Shown: in pieces, positions 1-10,945 of the stretch
Position numbering within the stretch: the stretch's first letter is position 1
Layout of the letters: the number at the start of each line of letters is the position of its first letter
Source of the DNA: Micrasema longulum
Taxonomy: Eukaryota > Arthropoda > Insecta > Trichoptera > Brachycentridae
Assembly: GCA_022494885.1 (NCBI GenBank)
Contig: JAGVSM010001277.1
Span: 1 to 64,000 of the forward strand
Direction: 5' to 3'
DNA length: 64,000 bases
Notes under the pieces: model-generated
Database searches by the model: none
What the model saw: only the letters and a program-made list of their open reading frames with translations
What the model was told of the DNA's origin: nothing
Position numbers and translations under genes: made by a program

Positions 1-545
1 ATCAACCTTGACGAATTAATGTTTGTCGCAAGAGTTAAAGTTAGCAGTTCACAATGGAGTCCTGGTTCCGACCCTGATGTATGGGGGCGAAGTATGGACT
101 AGGAAAAACAGGGATGAAAGTAGGCTGAATGCTATTGAAATGCGATCTCTCAGGCGAATGTGTGGTAAAACTATGTACGATAGACGCACAAATTTTGAGA
201 TCAGTATATTATGCAAGGCGGAGGTAGACGTTATAGACAAAATCAAGAGAGCAACTCTGCGTTGGTTTGGAGATGTAAAGCAAAAGAACGGCTAAAAATA
301 TTTTCAATGCAAATGTTGATGTATGCAGAAATAGAGAAATACAGAAAAAGAGATGGCATGAACAAATACGTGAAGATGGGCATGTTAAAAGTCAGAAGAT
401 GTACTTGTATGAATGCGTAGGAAGCGAGATCTGTATGCAAAGATAGAGTGATGTGGCGTTTTATTCTCTCTGCCTACCCTTACAGAGAAATCGCGAGATG
501 ATTAGTTGTTGTTGTAATAAGCGCTAGGTCTTTTTACCCACTCAA
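1..545 (+). mobile_element. RTE-like LINE, C-terminal remnant and 3' UTR
   Basis: The + strand encodes the tail of a LINE reverse transcriptase protein. The peptide runs LAVHNGVLVPTLMYGGEVW, then ESRLNAIEMRSLRRMCGKTM, then CKAEV and TLRWFGDV. This is the segment after the RT core in lepidopteran RTE-like LINEs, where the usual text is 'TLMYGSETW...MRSLRSMCG...LRWFGHLERM'. The open frame stops near 295 and the homology continues in other frames to about 470, so the copy is frameshifted and dead. The 5' part lies outside the window. The 3' UTR shares 'AATAAGYGCTAGGTC' with the copy at 49086-49345. What is seen is the peptide match to a family I recognise; the exact clade name is inferred. Confidence 0.75.
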
Positions 546-574
546 AACAATTGTAATTTTTTTTTCTTTCGACC

Positions 575-1035
575 AGTCGGTTTTTTGATTGTTTATCAAT
601 ATGAATTTTCCCGATGGAATTATATATTTTATTGGGATTGAATTTACCTTCGTCTTCCAATTATCGCTATAAAAGAAATACGATGATCCGTTAGTCTATG
701 GTGACGTAGCATCGTTATATCATTATATTCACAAATCCAAAATCCTACTACAAAACCAAAACGAAAAGCAAACCAAACCAACTATAGATAAAGCAAGTAA
801 ATTATAGAAATTTAAAAATCAATTCCAAACTGTTTTTTTTTTACTTCCCGTCTTACCGCCAACTCATTTTTAAATAACGTTGCTCATTGTTGACATGTTA
901 TATTGATTTAATTCGGGATAAAAAATAAGTATTCTATTTTACGTCTCACCTCTCCGGTTATTCCTGTGCAAAAAAATTTGTCAATCGGTCGCTCCGTTGA
1001 GACGTGTAGAAAAATAAACAAACAAAAATACACCC
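575..1035 (+). repeat. Dispersed repeat family F, copy 1
   Basis: An AT-rich block of about 460 bp recurs in the window at 43560-43985 (+), 48890-49085 (-) and, as its tail only, at 9930-10160 (-). Shared signposts in order are 'TATCAATA..GAATTTTCCCGA', 'TATCGCTATAAAAGAAATAC', 'GTTAGTCTATGGTGACGTA', 'GATAAAGCAAGT', 'ATGTTGCTCATTGT', 'CCTCTCCGG' and 'ATCGRTYGCTCCGYTGAGACGTG'. The end resembles the lepidopteran repeat end that finishes in 'CGCATTTATAATATTA'. No coding capacity is seen. It directly follows the RTE tail here and again near 49 kb. Confidence 0.7.
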
Positions 1036-1049
1036 TTAACCATTGGTTT

Positions 1050-2460
1050 TTCCCTCAATTATGATTAATGTACATGCTATAGTTCATAAGATTATTTTAT
1101 TTTCTACTTAAGTACCTTGAATTATATAATTATATAAGGACATTCAATCCAAATAATCTCTGTACAATCATTAAAATGCCCCACAAGGAAACACTATTCA
1201 AAGCTTTACCTTAACCAAAATAAAATAAAGTGTTTAGTAGACTCAAATCAGTGTTTGATTTCTAATATTATAAGTTTAAATATGGAGTTCTACAAAATAA
1301 ACACCAAATCAATAAAAAAAAACACACCTTTGGTATGGATATGAATGTGGATTAGGCACAACGTTAGTGCTTCAAATAATTTTATATAAGAATTTGTTTT
1401 TATATAAATAATTAAAGCTTCGAGTGACTACCCAGTAATAGCATTACTGTAATTGCAATTCTTAGCATGTTTTGTCTTACATAATGACTCCATATTTTTC
1501 GATCACATACTGCCATATAAAGTCAAGACAAGTAAAACCTGATGTCAATTGGATTGTTATGTTATCGATCCAAATCTTAAAGTAATTAATAAATTAATTT
1601 GAATTGCCCGGAGAACCGCAGCATTTATTATTTTATGGACAAAGAGGCTACTTTATGTAATAAAAACGTCTGCTTTTAAAGGTTTATTGGAATACTCCAT
1701 ATTATTGATATCAATGCAATATTAAATCTTTATTTTTCGGTACTAGTACAATTTCATATTCAATTAAATACTTAACAAAAATACATAATATAATTGAAAT
1801 TACAATGTATTCCTCACTGGGAATACCTGTGACGAAGAAGGCATTTTACGATTTAAGTTTTATTGTTTTTTTTTACACAATTAATATTTTTAGAATAGAT
1901 TTATTATGAAAATATAATAAATACTTGATTTAAAATTTAAATATATTGTTACAAATTTCAATTAACTCTAGGAAGCTAAGATTATATGGTAGCCATAGTC
2001 TCTAGGTAAATTGCATTTCTATCTATGCATTCATTGTTTTACTTTCTGCTTGTATTTGGAGTATTTTAATATGTCCCGACTTTTTTTTGACAGATTTATA
2101 TTATGCCTACATAGAAGGGTAAAGGTGAATTCGATTTTTTAAAGAATAATTCAACAATAATTTTCGGCAAAGCTCTATTAATTCCATTTTATTGTTTTAA
2201 AAAAATAAAACAATGCTTATTTCACAAAACTCAATGATTGTCAATGGTTATATGATATATACGGTGTTTTAAGGCCAGACCGCAAAACTTCAGAGCAACA
2301 TTCCCTAGAGTGAATTTTTAACAAAACCCAATGATTTTTTTCTAGAATCTCTTTTTTTTATAATTTGTTTTTTTCAAAATTTGACAAGGGAATAAATCTT
2401 TAATTTCTCGGATTAGCGTTCCTTACACAAACCCCTTACCCCCCCTCTACAAAAAAAAGA
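1050..2460. other. AT-rich sequence with no gene seen
   Basis: Long A and T runs and no supported gene. A short piece at about 2066-2085 (ATGTCCCGACTT) resembles the 3' UTR of the LINE family at 36340-36990. Nothing else is recognised. Confidence 0.5.
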
Positions 2461-2470
2461 TAAAACATAT

Positions 2471-2734
2471 TTGACCAATGAACAAATCAAAAAAGCTCGA
2501 ACTCGTTTTATGGCATTTAAATCAGAAGTTTTTTATGGTTGCCAATTAGCGAGGAAGACTTTTAAAAATAATAATTTAATACCATATTATGATAGATTTC
2601 AGAGAGTAGAATATTTTGAGCCGTATTACGCACGTACGTATCCGTATTACATCTATAGATACATCAGACGGATAGATGCATCATCTAAAGATAAATCAGA
2701 CGGGTGCGAAGCCCCGATTACAATGGGAAGTTAA
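2471..2734 (+). other. Unassigned 87-codon open frame
   Basis: An open frame with an aromatic-rich peptide (YYDRFQRVEYFEPYYARTY). I do not recognise it. It runs into the left arm of the inverted repeat at 2711-2952, its base composition matches its surroundings, and there is no promoter or splice support. It is probably chance or a decayed element rather than a gene. Confidence 0.15.
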
Positions 2735-2952
2735 CATTTATCTTCACTTTTATCTACTAATTAAAATTAAGTTTTCTGTATGAAAAGCAGAATACGCATA
2801 CAATTTTTTTCTTTTAAACGTGTTCAATTATAGGTAACCGACAAAGAATTTCAAAATTTTCATGCAAATATACTCATTTTCTAACACAAATATAGGTTTT
2901 TCTTTATAGACAGTCGAAGATAACTCTGTTAACTTCCCATTTTAATCGGGGC
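2711..2952. mobile_element. Small inverted-repeat (MITE-like) element
   Basis: The arm at 2711-2736 (GCCCCGATTACAATGGGAAG then TTAACA) and the arm at 2927-2952 are reverse complements with one mismatch in 26 positions. Inside the arms both sides continue with a TATCTTC motif. The spacer is about 190 bp and non-coding. Related single arms appear near 27313 (GATTATAATGGGAAGATAA) and 40148-40170 (GAGATAACCCTGTTAACTT). Non-autonomous DNA transposon is the likely nature; no target duplication was found. Confidence 0.55.
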
Positions 2953-2999
2953 CCAGACGCGGACATGGTAAGCGGCTGAATGGGGGAGGGGTAGATTGA

Positions 3000-3700
3000 G
3001 GACTAGGGGAGCTGAACCTTAAGTAAATGGGAAATGCCAGGAGGAAGAAATGTGGTATATGTCCCTCTACGTGGACACCATTCAAATGTTTACAAAAATA
3101 AGTTATACAAAGAAATAGGAATTAATTTCGACATTATGTAATTAGGTCTGCTTTCAAATATCTCAATCTTGATTTATCTGATATCAAGTTTTCTTATTTT
3201 TTGCAATCGCTGAACATAATGTAACAATAACCATATCTCTCCTTCTTCCATTGCCATGTTTCCAAAACGAAAAAATGTATATATTATACTATTCATGGAT
3301 TTTTGGTTAGGAGACGCCTGTGCTATATATTTATGTAGTACGCACTAGCTCAAGTTAAAATAAAAATATGCAGCGCATGCGCTCAATTACATAAATATTT
3401 TTGTCAAAAACTGTAAACATAATTGAAAAATATTTCAACAGGAAGGTTATAATTATTTTAGGGGCTAACCGTTATTTCAGAAAGTAACGCAGAATTATTT
3501 ATTTTCTTTAACTGTTCGTCACTTCCATGGGGAATATTTAAATGACTGCCAACTCCAATTATTATGAATGTTACGATAATTATAACTGAGTTTTGAACTC
3601 AATGTAAATGGACACATTTTAAAAATTTCTGTGGAGCAGAATGAATAACCTTAAATACATTATTGAAATACGTATTTCCTTACATGGATAACCAATAGCT
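3000..3700. other. AT-rich sequence with no gene seen
   Basis: No coding sequence, RNA gene or repeat recognised apart from AT-rich low-complexity stretches. Confidence 0.4.
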
Positions 3701-3702
3701 AC

Positions 3703-4095
3703 ATTGAGGAAGTTCAGTGCTACGGGAAGTTGGATGCATAAAATGTTTTCTTACACGCCGTAAAATTTAGAGCATTTGATTGTACGGCGAAGTTTCTTGA
3801 AAATGAACGAAAAACTGAATAAAAATGGTTTTAATGAAAACGGACTAATTTGAACTAAGTCACGAGTTCTTAAAAATCAACCAAATAATTACAGCGTTGT
3901 TATGTGTTGTGATAGATTTCCGGTAGACGCTTTTTTAGCATTTGTCTATTTTTACGCTATTGGGCTCTATTTTAAATGTCAGCAAAACTCACCTACGAGA
4001 ACTTGTGACGTCACGGGCGGAGTTATTTCAAAATGAAAAAACTTTTAAAAAATCATTGCGATGATAATACGATACAATAAAACATATTTTTAAAA
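3703..4095 (+). repeat. Dispersed repeat family M, copy 1
   Basis: About 390 bp collinear with 33515-33850. Shared signposts are 'CTACRGGAARTTGGAT', 'AAAATGTTTTCTT', 'TTAGAGCAT', 'GGCRAAGTTTCTTGAAAATG', 'TGACGTCAC' and 'GCGGAGTTATTTCA'. It begins with 'CAGTGCTACGGG', which resembles hAT-type ends, but I could not fix both ends. It contains the cAMP-response-like palindrome TGACGTCA. Non-coding. Confidence 0.55.
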
Positions 4096-4187
4096 AGTTT
4101 GACAGTTTATTGACAAACTTTTATTTTTGCCATTTTTCAAAAGTTTGATAGTTTATTGACAAACTTTTATTTTTGCCACTCTTATGT
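4096..4187 (+). repeat. 46-bp tandem duplication
   Basis: Two copies of a 46-bp unit (4096-4141 and 4142-4187) starting 'AGTTTGAYAGTTTATTGAC' and ending near 'TTTTTGCCA'. There are few mismatches. Each unit holds an internal inverted pair AGTTTG / CAAACT. Confidence 0.85.
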
Positions 4188-4249
4188 GTAATAAACAAAA
4201 CAAATAACACCACAGAAAGATGGTATGAAGTGTTTTTTTTTTTACAAAA

Positions 4250-4640
4250 AACTGCAAAACAAACAGTGGGGAGATGAAGATAGAATGGCATGGTTTAGCT
4301 CGAATAATAAATAATAAATAAATTTCGACAATTTTTAAAGCGCCGTTTTCGTGAGTAATCACTTCAACTTGTACATTACACTAAGATAAACAAATAAAGT
4401 CTTTCTACAGGCTAACTCTTAATATCTATTTACTAACATACAAATTTTACAAATCATGTAATACTCGTGCACATAGTTTTATATGTTTATCGTGTTTATG
4501 AATATATTGTACATCATTATTTTATTGCCCCTGCTTGTCTTTGCTACATAGTTTTATGTTATTTTTGTTCAGTTTCTTGAATAAATAATTCTTCATGTAA
4601 CTGTTGCCCGTATATTTAATAAATAAATAACTTGAATATC
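4250..4640 (+). mobile_element. LINE 3' UTR remnant (family L)
   Basis: The + strand here matches the reverse complement of 52125-52330. Shared words are 'TGGCATGGTTTAGCTCG', 'ATATATTGTA...CATTATT', 'GCCTTTGCTACATAGTTTTA' and 'CTTCATGTAACTGTTG'. The end is an A/T-rich tail 'TTTAATAAATAAATAA'. At 52 kb the same UTR follows a recognisable LINE C-terminal peptide, so this is the tail of the same element with its coding part lost. Confidence 0.6.
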
Positions 4641-4689
4641 TTTTTTTATCATCAACTGCAGAAAACATTAGATATTAAAAGATAATAAA

Positions 4690-5295
4690 ACATTTGTATT
4701 GTTTTGAACACAATATTGAAAAATATAAAAAACAATATTTTGAGTTTGTCCAAATTTTTGTAGACAAGGACTGGATTCAACTCCCTGGGGAGCTGTATAT
4801 ATTTACATATTACAACAGAGATGAAGAACATTTAAGAAAATGTAATATAGAAGTCTAGGCATCTACAGGGCTTATGACCTGTCAATGGCTGGTTTAAGTG
4901 GCTTAAGTGGCCACTTTACACACTGTGTAACATTCACCATTCTGCCTATATTTGAACATCTATATTCCTTCAATTCTTTCACCTGTTGATGTTTGTGAAG
5001 TTAAGAGCTGAAACCTTTATTTATGCGGGTGAGATTCATCTAATTGAATTATTTCACCTACATACTGGACTAGGCAACGCCTGAAAATATTATTTTTTAA
5101 ATTTCTATACTACTTCATGGGCCAGGTAATTTATCAACAATATTTTGAGTTTGTCCAAATTTTTGTAGACAAGGACTGGATTCAACTCCCTGGGGAGCTG
5201 TATATATTAACATATTACAACAGAGATGATTACATGATCTATATTACCTTTTCTTAAATGTTCTATATCTCTGTTGTAATATGTTAAAATATAAA
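4690..5295 (+). mobile_element. Foldback element family G, copy 1, with 93-bp direct repeats
   Basis: Member of a family whose arms also occur at 19264-19735, 29350-30790 and 38515-38775. Signposts are 'CAATATTTTGAG', 'AAGGACTGG', 'ACAACAGAGA', 'GACCTGTCAATGGCTGG', 'AAGTGGCCACTTTACACACT', 'GTGAGATTCATC' and 'GGCAACGCCTGAAAAT'. In this copy a segment of about 94 bp (4731-4824) is repeated at 5136-5229 with a single difference. The second repeat leads into a perfect 21-bp hairpin (5207-5227 with 5267-5287). Non-coding; probably a non-autonomous DNA element. Confidence 0.75.
5207..5287. repeat. Perfect 21-bp hairpin
   Basis: TTAACATATTACAACAGAGA+T at 5207-5227 is exactly reverse-complemented at 5267-5287 across a 39-bp loop. 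The loop repeats sequence found next to the same arm at 4825-4850 in opposite orientation, so this is the tip of a larger foldback. Confidence 0.9.
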
Positions 5296-5558
5296 AAACA
5301 TGTTTTACAATGTTCAAAATATCGTCATCCGTACGTTCTACGTGACCAAATCAGCGTAGCGATCCTTTCTTAGCCCCTTAATTAATGGTGATAATATGGG
5401 TATAGATGCTTCATTGTCTTTGCTTATATCCTGGTACCTAGTAACACGAAAAGAGCATTTTCACGTTTCGTGTGGCAATTTGGAGCCTCGCTTTCGTGCA
5501 GTAAATCTGTTAGCCATCGCGTGACAAAAGGTATTCAAAGGCGAATCACTCAAGAAGA

Positions 5559-5753
5559 GTGACCTTTGAAATTACTCACAATTATCCACCACGTGGCAAG
5601 AACAACGTGAGAAAGAATCCTAAATATTTCATAAACAAGGTTTTAATTTTGAAGGTGGTATCCGTGAAAGATGGACAGACCTCTAATGACTTCATCCCAG
5701 AACTGAGTAGTTATTTAGAGGCAAACATACTTCCACCTCGAATATTAGTATGA
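5559..5753 (+). other. Unassigned 64-codon open frame with AATAAA downstream
   Basis: The peptide contains KNNVRKNPKYFINKVLILK and ends ILPPRILV. The frame stays open a little upstream of the first ATG. An AATAA/AATAAAAA signal follows about 20 bp after the stop, near 5770. I recognise no domain. The surrounding 5320-5760 is less AT-rich than its neighbours and could be a terminal exon, a processed pseudogene or a retroelement end; the LINE terminus next door (5795-5860) favours the last. Confidence 0.2.
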
Positions 5754-5794
5754 TTTGTATTAACCTAGAATAATAAAAATTTGACAACAACAAC

Positions 5795-5860
5795 AACAAT
5801 CCATCACGCCGTTTCCCCGCAACCCTTAGAGGTTACTGCTAATTTTGCCTCTTGCGACAA
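5795..5860 (-). mobile_element. RTE-like LINE 3' terminus
   Basis: Read on the minus strand, 'GGGGAAACGGCGTGATGG' followed by TTGTTGTTGTTG is the same terminus seen at the end of the RTE copy at 18765-19265. Solo copies of this end also sit at 33098-33120 and 48768-48785. Confidence 0.6.
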
Positions 5861-6474
5861 ACATTTGAACGGAGTTATGCAGAAAGCAGCCAGCCATAGA
5901 AAAGTGAAACTGAGATAATATCACATTTGTGAAAAGAGTGAATAAACAAATCTACACAACAGTTGGAACGTTTTTGACTTTATCAAATGATAAACAAGGA
6001 ATATATTCTTTTTTTTAATATTCAGGGAGGGTCTGATGTCCTGCAGGGTACCCGCTGGCACAGCGCGGGCGTAAACTGTGTAACTCGGTTATAAGCTTAG
6101 ACTATACCCTGTCAGCGTAATCTATAAGTGCGAAAGCACTACAATTAATTATATGAATCATAACACGTTTAAAACATGTGAGTCGAGGTCCTGTAAAAAA
6201 TATTACAAATAAGAATTTAATTTAGTATTTTCCTTGTTTTAATGGTTTTGAAAAATTGTTAAGATTCTTTTAGTGCTGTGGGTGTTTTCAGCAAATTGAG
6301 AAATGCCGTTTTTGTGATGGACATCATTTTCAGAAGGTGATTAAAACATTTTTTTATATGAAAGTGGTCTGGCTGTTTTTAGCAGGACAGAAAATAGACC
6401 TTACTGCACCCGATAACATCGATATCTCATTTTTTCGAAATTGTGGACGGGCTGATTTCTGTATAACTACGTTA

Positions 6475-6770
6475 ATTTATTTGCCAAGGTTGATTTAAAT
6501 GCACCGCTCACTCTGTTCCCGGCACTCACCCTCCTTTCAATATCTTTTTCAGTCATTCCATCCCCAGTAAACATACTTCCTAGATACACAAATTCATCTA
6601 CTTGTTTTAGTATAACTCCATTCACAGTGATTTCACATTTAGTCACGCTTTCATTTCTTAAAAAAAACTATCACATTCGATTTATCGATATTCATCAGCA
6701 AATTGCTTCCCTTGCATACATCGTAGACCTTTGTTACTAACAATTGCAGTTCCTCTTTGTTGTTAGCAAG
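6475..6770 (-). mobile_element. RTE-like LINE, RT thumb fragment
   Basis: The minus strand reads, with breaks, LVTKVYDVCKGSNLLMNIDK, KCEITVNGVILKQVDEFVYL and GSMFTGDGMTEKDIERRV. This is the segment between the RT catalytic core (FADD) and the 'HNGVLIPTLMYGSETW' part of lepidopteran RTE-like LINEs, so it precedes the part kept at 1-545. It is a truncated, frameshifted fossil. Confidence 0.75.
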
Positions 6771-6894
6771 GCATCATCAGCATACAAAATACAATTTGAA
6801 TATTTCGGGAGCTATTTTCATGAGAGTAACTTCTCGAGCCTTTTCATTTGGTTGTTCATTGCATTGGTTTCCGCAGTGGTCTCTTATCCACCCA

Positions 6895-7150
6895 ATATAC
6901 ACGCAGTATAGTGGTTGGCGCGTTCGCCTATCATGCTTGAAGTTCCGGGATCGATTTCTGAAATAGTCAACGTAAAATATTTCTTTAAAAGGTGTTTTTA
7001 CACCGCAATATTTCATTGTTTGCTGACTGGAACCTGAAGTATAAGACTAACCCGCCTACCTTTATGTAAAAAATGATCAAGATACGCTGCTTTCAGTGTA
7101 CGTATACAGTGCTCTATACACCACTGCGGATAGGGAAATGATGAAGACAA
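6895..7150 (+). mobile_element. SINE family A, degenerate copy
   Basis: tRNA-like head (GTATAGTGGTTGGCGCG...GATCGATTTC) followed by the family A body: AAATATTTCTTTAAAAGGTG, TTTTTACACCGCAATATTTC, GACTGGAACCTGAAGTATAA, ATGATCAAGATACGCTGC, and the tail ACCACT..GGATAGGGAAATGATG. About 30% diverged from copies such as 19807-20075, so old. Confidence 0.75.
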
Positions 7151-7204
7151 TTTGATAAAAAAAGCTTTTTTAAAAACTTTTTTTCCGACAAAAAAATAAT
7201 TTCA

Positions 7205-7375
7205 ACGTTTTTATATTTTACCCAAATATTTAATTTTTTGTGGCCATTTTCAACCAGTCATAAATTATTTACTATCAAAATATTTCAATCAAGTTGGGGT
7301 AGAGTGGAGTTCGAACCTCAGACCTCTAATCCGTGAGTCCGCAATTCCAGCTACGGGACCACAACCCTATTCATT
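7205..7375 (-). mobile_element. SINE family C copy
   Basis: On the minus strand a tRNA-like head (GGTTGTGGTCCCGTAGCTGG ... GGTTCGAAC) is followed by ACTCTACCCCAACTTGATT and a tail ending in 'AAATATTTGGGTAAAAT'. Other copies are at 9045-9183, 16965-17115, 35890-35995, 53290-53450 and 61553-61650. Confidence 0.75.
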
Positions 7376-8194
7376 TCTACATGCTACATAACTTATTTAT
7401 ACATGTTGTGTCTACATAATTATGTATAAGTGATGATTGTTATATTGTTTTTTAACCATACTAAAAAAAATATGGCACTAGAGCAATGATTATTTTAGCA
7501 CACTCATGTTTCTAAGTTTTGCGTGTTTTACAAATTGTTTCTTGTACGAGCCAGGACCAGCAACAAAAGTAATGGACATCGAGAACCTGATGCCTTGCAA
7601 AGTAGGCAAGTGTGCTTAAGGCTCTCAGCTTAGAAGACATCAGCAGTATTTGCCCTATTCAACCGAATATGCCTCCACTTGTTACAAAAAGCTTGATTCA
7701 AATCAAACGATCTTATTACTTGTCACATTTTTATTTTACTTTTGATCTCAGCATTAACGAGCTGTAACTTGAAGGTTGTGTGATCAAGGGTACGCTAACC
7801 GAGTAGGTACCCAGTCAAATACGTGTACAAATGAGGCTTCACATAGTATTTAAGGCGAAATACTTCGCATGATGACCCGAGGGAGGTCCCACGCGCATGT
7901 CTACTTATGTTTTATGAAAAAATTCAAGGTTTTATCAGTTTCTACGAAGAACTCGTGATAATTTTAAAATATACTTTTTGTAAGAAAAAATTATCATGTT
8001 TGTCCATAACAGTCATGTTTGTTCCCAAAACGTTTTGCACATTATTTTAATTAAGTGATTTCACACAATTTACATAGTTAAAAACGTAGTAAAAAAAAAC
8101 ACACGAAATCAGAAACTTTTTTTATTTGTTTTTTTTTTGCTTAATCTAGGAATTTACTGTAATAAAAATACCAACTTCTACATCGGGTAGATTC

Positions 8195-9030
8195 CATAAA
8201 ATACCTTGGTGTTATCATTGATAGGAATTTGCGATGAAAGGCTCAGGTCCAGTCACTAAACTCTAAGTTGAGAAAGCTTTGCCATCTATTCTGCTCTCTT
8301 AAAGACATTCTGGATATTGGCACTCTCAGAAGTGTGTATTTTGCTCTGTTTCAATCCACTGCAACCTATGGAATAGCTGGCTGGGGGGGTTGTGCGGCAT
8401 CCATTTTAAAGCCTTTCATAATTTTACAGAATTGTTATTGAGAATAATATTCCGGTGCTCTCCAACGTACCCGTCAGAACAGTTGTTCCAATACATGAAG
8501 GTGCTGGATATGAGACAACTGTACCTAAAAGAAGCACTTACACACTTCTGGTCGAACAATAAGGAGAGGTCTCAGCAAAATGTCCGTACGAGGTTTTCCC
8601 AGAGCATGAATTAAGTCAAACCCAAAACCCATACGACTTTTGCTCTGAGACATTTCTCATTTATCGCACCGAGTGTTCAAAATTTTGGAAGAGCGTATTA
8701 AGCTCTCAAGGACAAAAACTATTTTCAAGAAAGTAGTTAAGGATTGGATTTTCCTTAGTGGGAGGGATTTGAGTGGGAAACCCCTTAATGGTTTTTCGAA
8801 TATTTGAGTTTACTGTTTACTATATTGATGTGCCATATATAAATGTTTTTTTTTCAATTTAAAAATTATTTTTTATGTTTCTAATCCTATATTTGTCGTA
8901 ATATACTCATGTGTCTGTGTCAACTAATTGCTAGTCCCATCTCAACACAGGACTTTTAGTCCCATAGAGTTGGGACTTATATCTCAAATAATGTTCAATA
9001 AACTTATGTATGTAAATAAATTAGTAAATG
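8195..9030 (+). mobile_element. CR1/Jockey-like LINE, C-terminal remnant (family H)
   Basis: The + strand encodes, across frame breaks, KYLGVIIDRNLR, LNSKLRKLCHLFCSLKDILD, LRSVYFALFQSTATYGIAGW and then LLRIIFRCSPTYPSEQLFQY. This is the region after the RT core of Jockey/CR1-type LINEs ('YLGV..D..L.W...', 'YFALVQS...YGI..WG'). The 3' UTR (8890-9010) carries paired 'AGTCCC' and 'GGGACT' words and ends 'AATAAACTTATGTATG'. The UTR and the coding part both match the minus-strand copy at 36310-36990. Confidence 0.75.
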
Positions 9031-9044
9031 TAAAATAATATAAT

Positions 9045-9183
9045 TTCCAACGAGTTGTTCATAACTTTCTATAAAAAAAAGGGGAATCAAGTTGGGGTGG
9101 AATGTGGAGTAGGGTTCGAACCTTGGACCTCTGATTTGTGAGTCCTTTTGAGATAATAGCCACGGGACTACAACTCGATTCAA
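9045..9183 (-). mobile_element. SINE family C copy
   Basis: Minus-strand tRNA-like head (GTTGTAGTCCCGTGGCTA ... AAGGTTCGAACCC) with the CCCCAACTTGATTCCCC junction. It has a short insertion between the two internal promoter boxes compared with the copy at 16965-17115. Confidence 0.7.
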
Positions 9184-9929
9184 GTTAGTACTACAAATAC
9201 AAATGATTTTTTTTCTCTATTCTGAATATAAAAATGAGACGCAGTTCCTTATGCAAAAATAGTTTTTGTTTTAATAAAAAAATCAAACATGTTTAATAGG
9301 ATCAATACCTGACAGAGGCGACGTACTTTATACTTCTCTCTTGAAACGTCTTTATTTTAATCAACATTTAAAATGAATTTTCGTTTTTTTTTTAAAACTT
9401 ACTGGAGCCTTAAAATTAGGTGGTATTTCGAAGTACATATTGTATTAATTAATAAATGTATGGTATCCTCACGACGCTAATGTGAGAATGAGTAATCTCT
9501 GTAATCAAATCGAAATTGGGGTTTTCCGTATTGGATAATAGTGATGTAATGAACCCAGGGAGGGTATCGAAAGGAGTGGAATATCTCACGCACCAACTGT
9601 AGAACATACTCATTAAAGAGAAAATATATGTGCACGCCTATTAATTTGTTCACCGCTCTGCCTAATGAAACCTATCGTCTATTGTTGTTCCAAGAACTAT
9701 TTTACTCCCGGAAATATTTTTCTTTAACAAGATTATTGTTATTATTTTTTTTTTATTAGTCTCAACCGTTTATTTGAGCATCGGTATAGAGAAAAAAAAG
9801 TTACAAAGCAGAACAATTCCTATGTATTTGAAGCTTAAAATTTTTAGGTACCAAAAATATTTGAAAATAAAAATTGACGCACATGCATATCCATGTCCAT
9901 ACTATACTATCCTCAAATATTAATATTAT

Positions 9930-10160
9930 AAATGCGAAAGTCTGGTTATCGGTTTGTTTGTGTTTCCTTCATGTCGCAACGGAGCGACCGATCGATGTGA
10001 TTTTTTTGTATAAAGATAGTCGGAAAGCTTAGAAGTGTTATAAGCTACTTTACAACCCGAAAAAAAAATATCGCTACCTCGGAAAAAATCTTAGTAGAAA
10101 AATGCATTTTTATTTTATGTTGCAATGGATTGACCGATTGACGTAATTTTTTACCACCCA
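9930..10160 (-). repeat. Dispersed repeat family F, tail only
   Basis: Read on the minus strand: ATCGGTCGCTCCGTTGCGAC, then ACACAAACAAACC, then TTTCGCATTTATAATATTA. This matches the ends of the copies at 575-1035 and 43560-43985 and shows the terminus of the family most clearly. Confidence 0.65.
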
Positions 10161-10751
10161 CCATGACCATTTTACTGTCATAATTTTTTTTTTTTTTTAG
10201 TAAAGTATTAAAAAAATATACTAAAAACACTTTTAAATGCTGGAAAAATGCAAAATTTTAGCTTGACGATTTACCTGCTTGATGGCTGTATGACTCACGC
10301 ATCCAAATATTACACATGATCCGAAACGGGGGGACCAAACGACCCCAGCGCCTACTTGTAAATGGCATCAGGAGAATAAAACGTTGGAAGTGTTTATGAC
10401 CGTGCAATAATTTATTCATGTTTTCGGGTACACATATTTTACTCATTCGTGTATTTTATTCATTTTAGTTAGTTTGCCGAATGCTTATGTACATATAGTG
10501 AAATTGACCAAATCCCATGGGGGTTCGAGTCCCCCCCTCCAGTCCGGCTAGATTTAACGCTGCCATTCTAAAACAGCGTTATATTTGAACTATTTCCTTT
10601 ATGATAATCTAGATTTTCTTTAAAAAATGTTTTAGCATTTTTTAAAACCACTTGTAATATGAATACAAATAAAAATGTGACACATCGGCATTGCTTTAAA
10701 GGGTTAAAAGAAAACAAAAAAAACTCAATGAAAAATTCATGGTTTCGAGAT

Positions 10752-10945
10752 ATGGCGGCCTCCGTGGTGTAGTGGTCAAGACGCTTGACTCACACACGGA
10801 GGTTTCCGGGTTCGATTCCCGGTGAGAAATATAAAAAAAAGTGATTTTTCTCCAGCCTGGGTGTTCTGTGATGTAACTGTAATTATAATAATAATTATAA
10901 TAACTGTAATTGAGCCTCCTGGCCTATTGTGCAAAAAAATAAAAA
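10752..10945 (+). mobile_element. SINE family D, tRNA-headed
   Basis: Clear internal RNA polymerase III boxes: box A TGGTGTAGTGGTC at 10767 and box B GGTTCGATTCC at 10809. The 5' and 3' acceptor strands of the tRNA-like part do not pair, so this is not a tRNA gene. The body (TTTTTCTCCAGCCTGGGTG ... GAGCCTCCTGGCCTATTGTG) is unlike families A-C and contains a short (TAATAA) microsatellite. It is the only copy of this type in the window. Confidence 0.7.

Noticed and set aside
10754..10830. tRNA gene candidate with clear A and B boxes
   Set aside because: The acceptor strands do not pair and a SINE body follows; it is a tRNA-derived SINE head.
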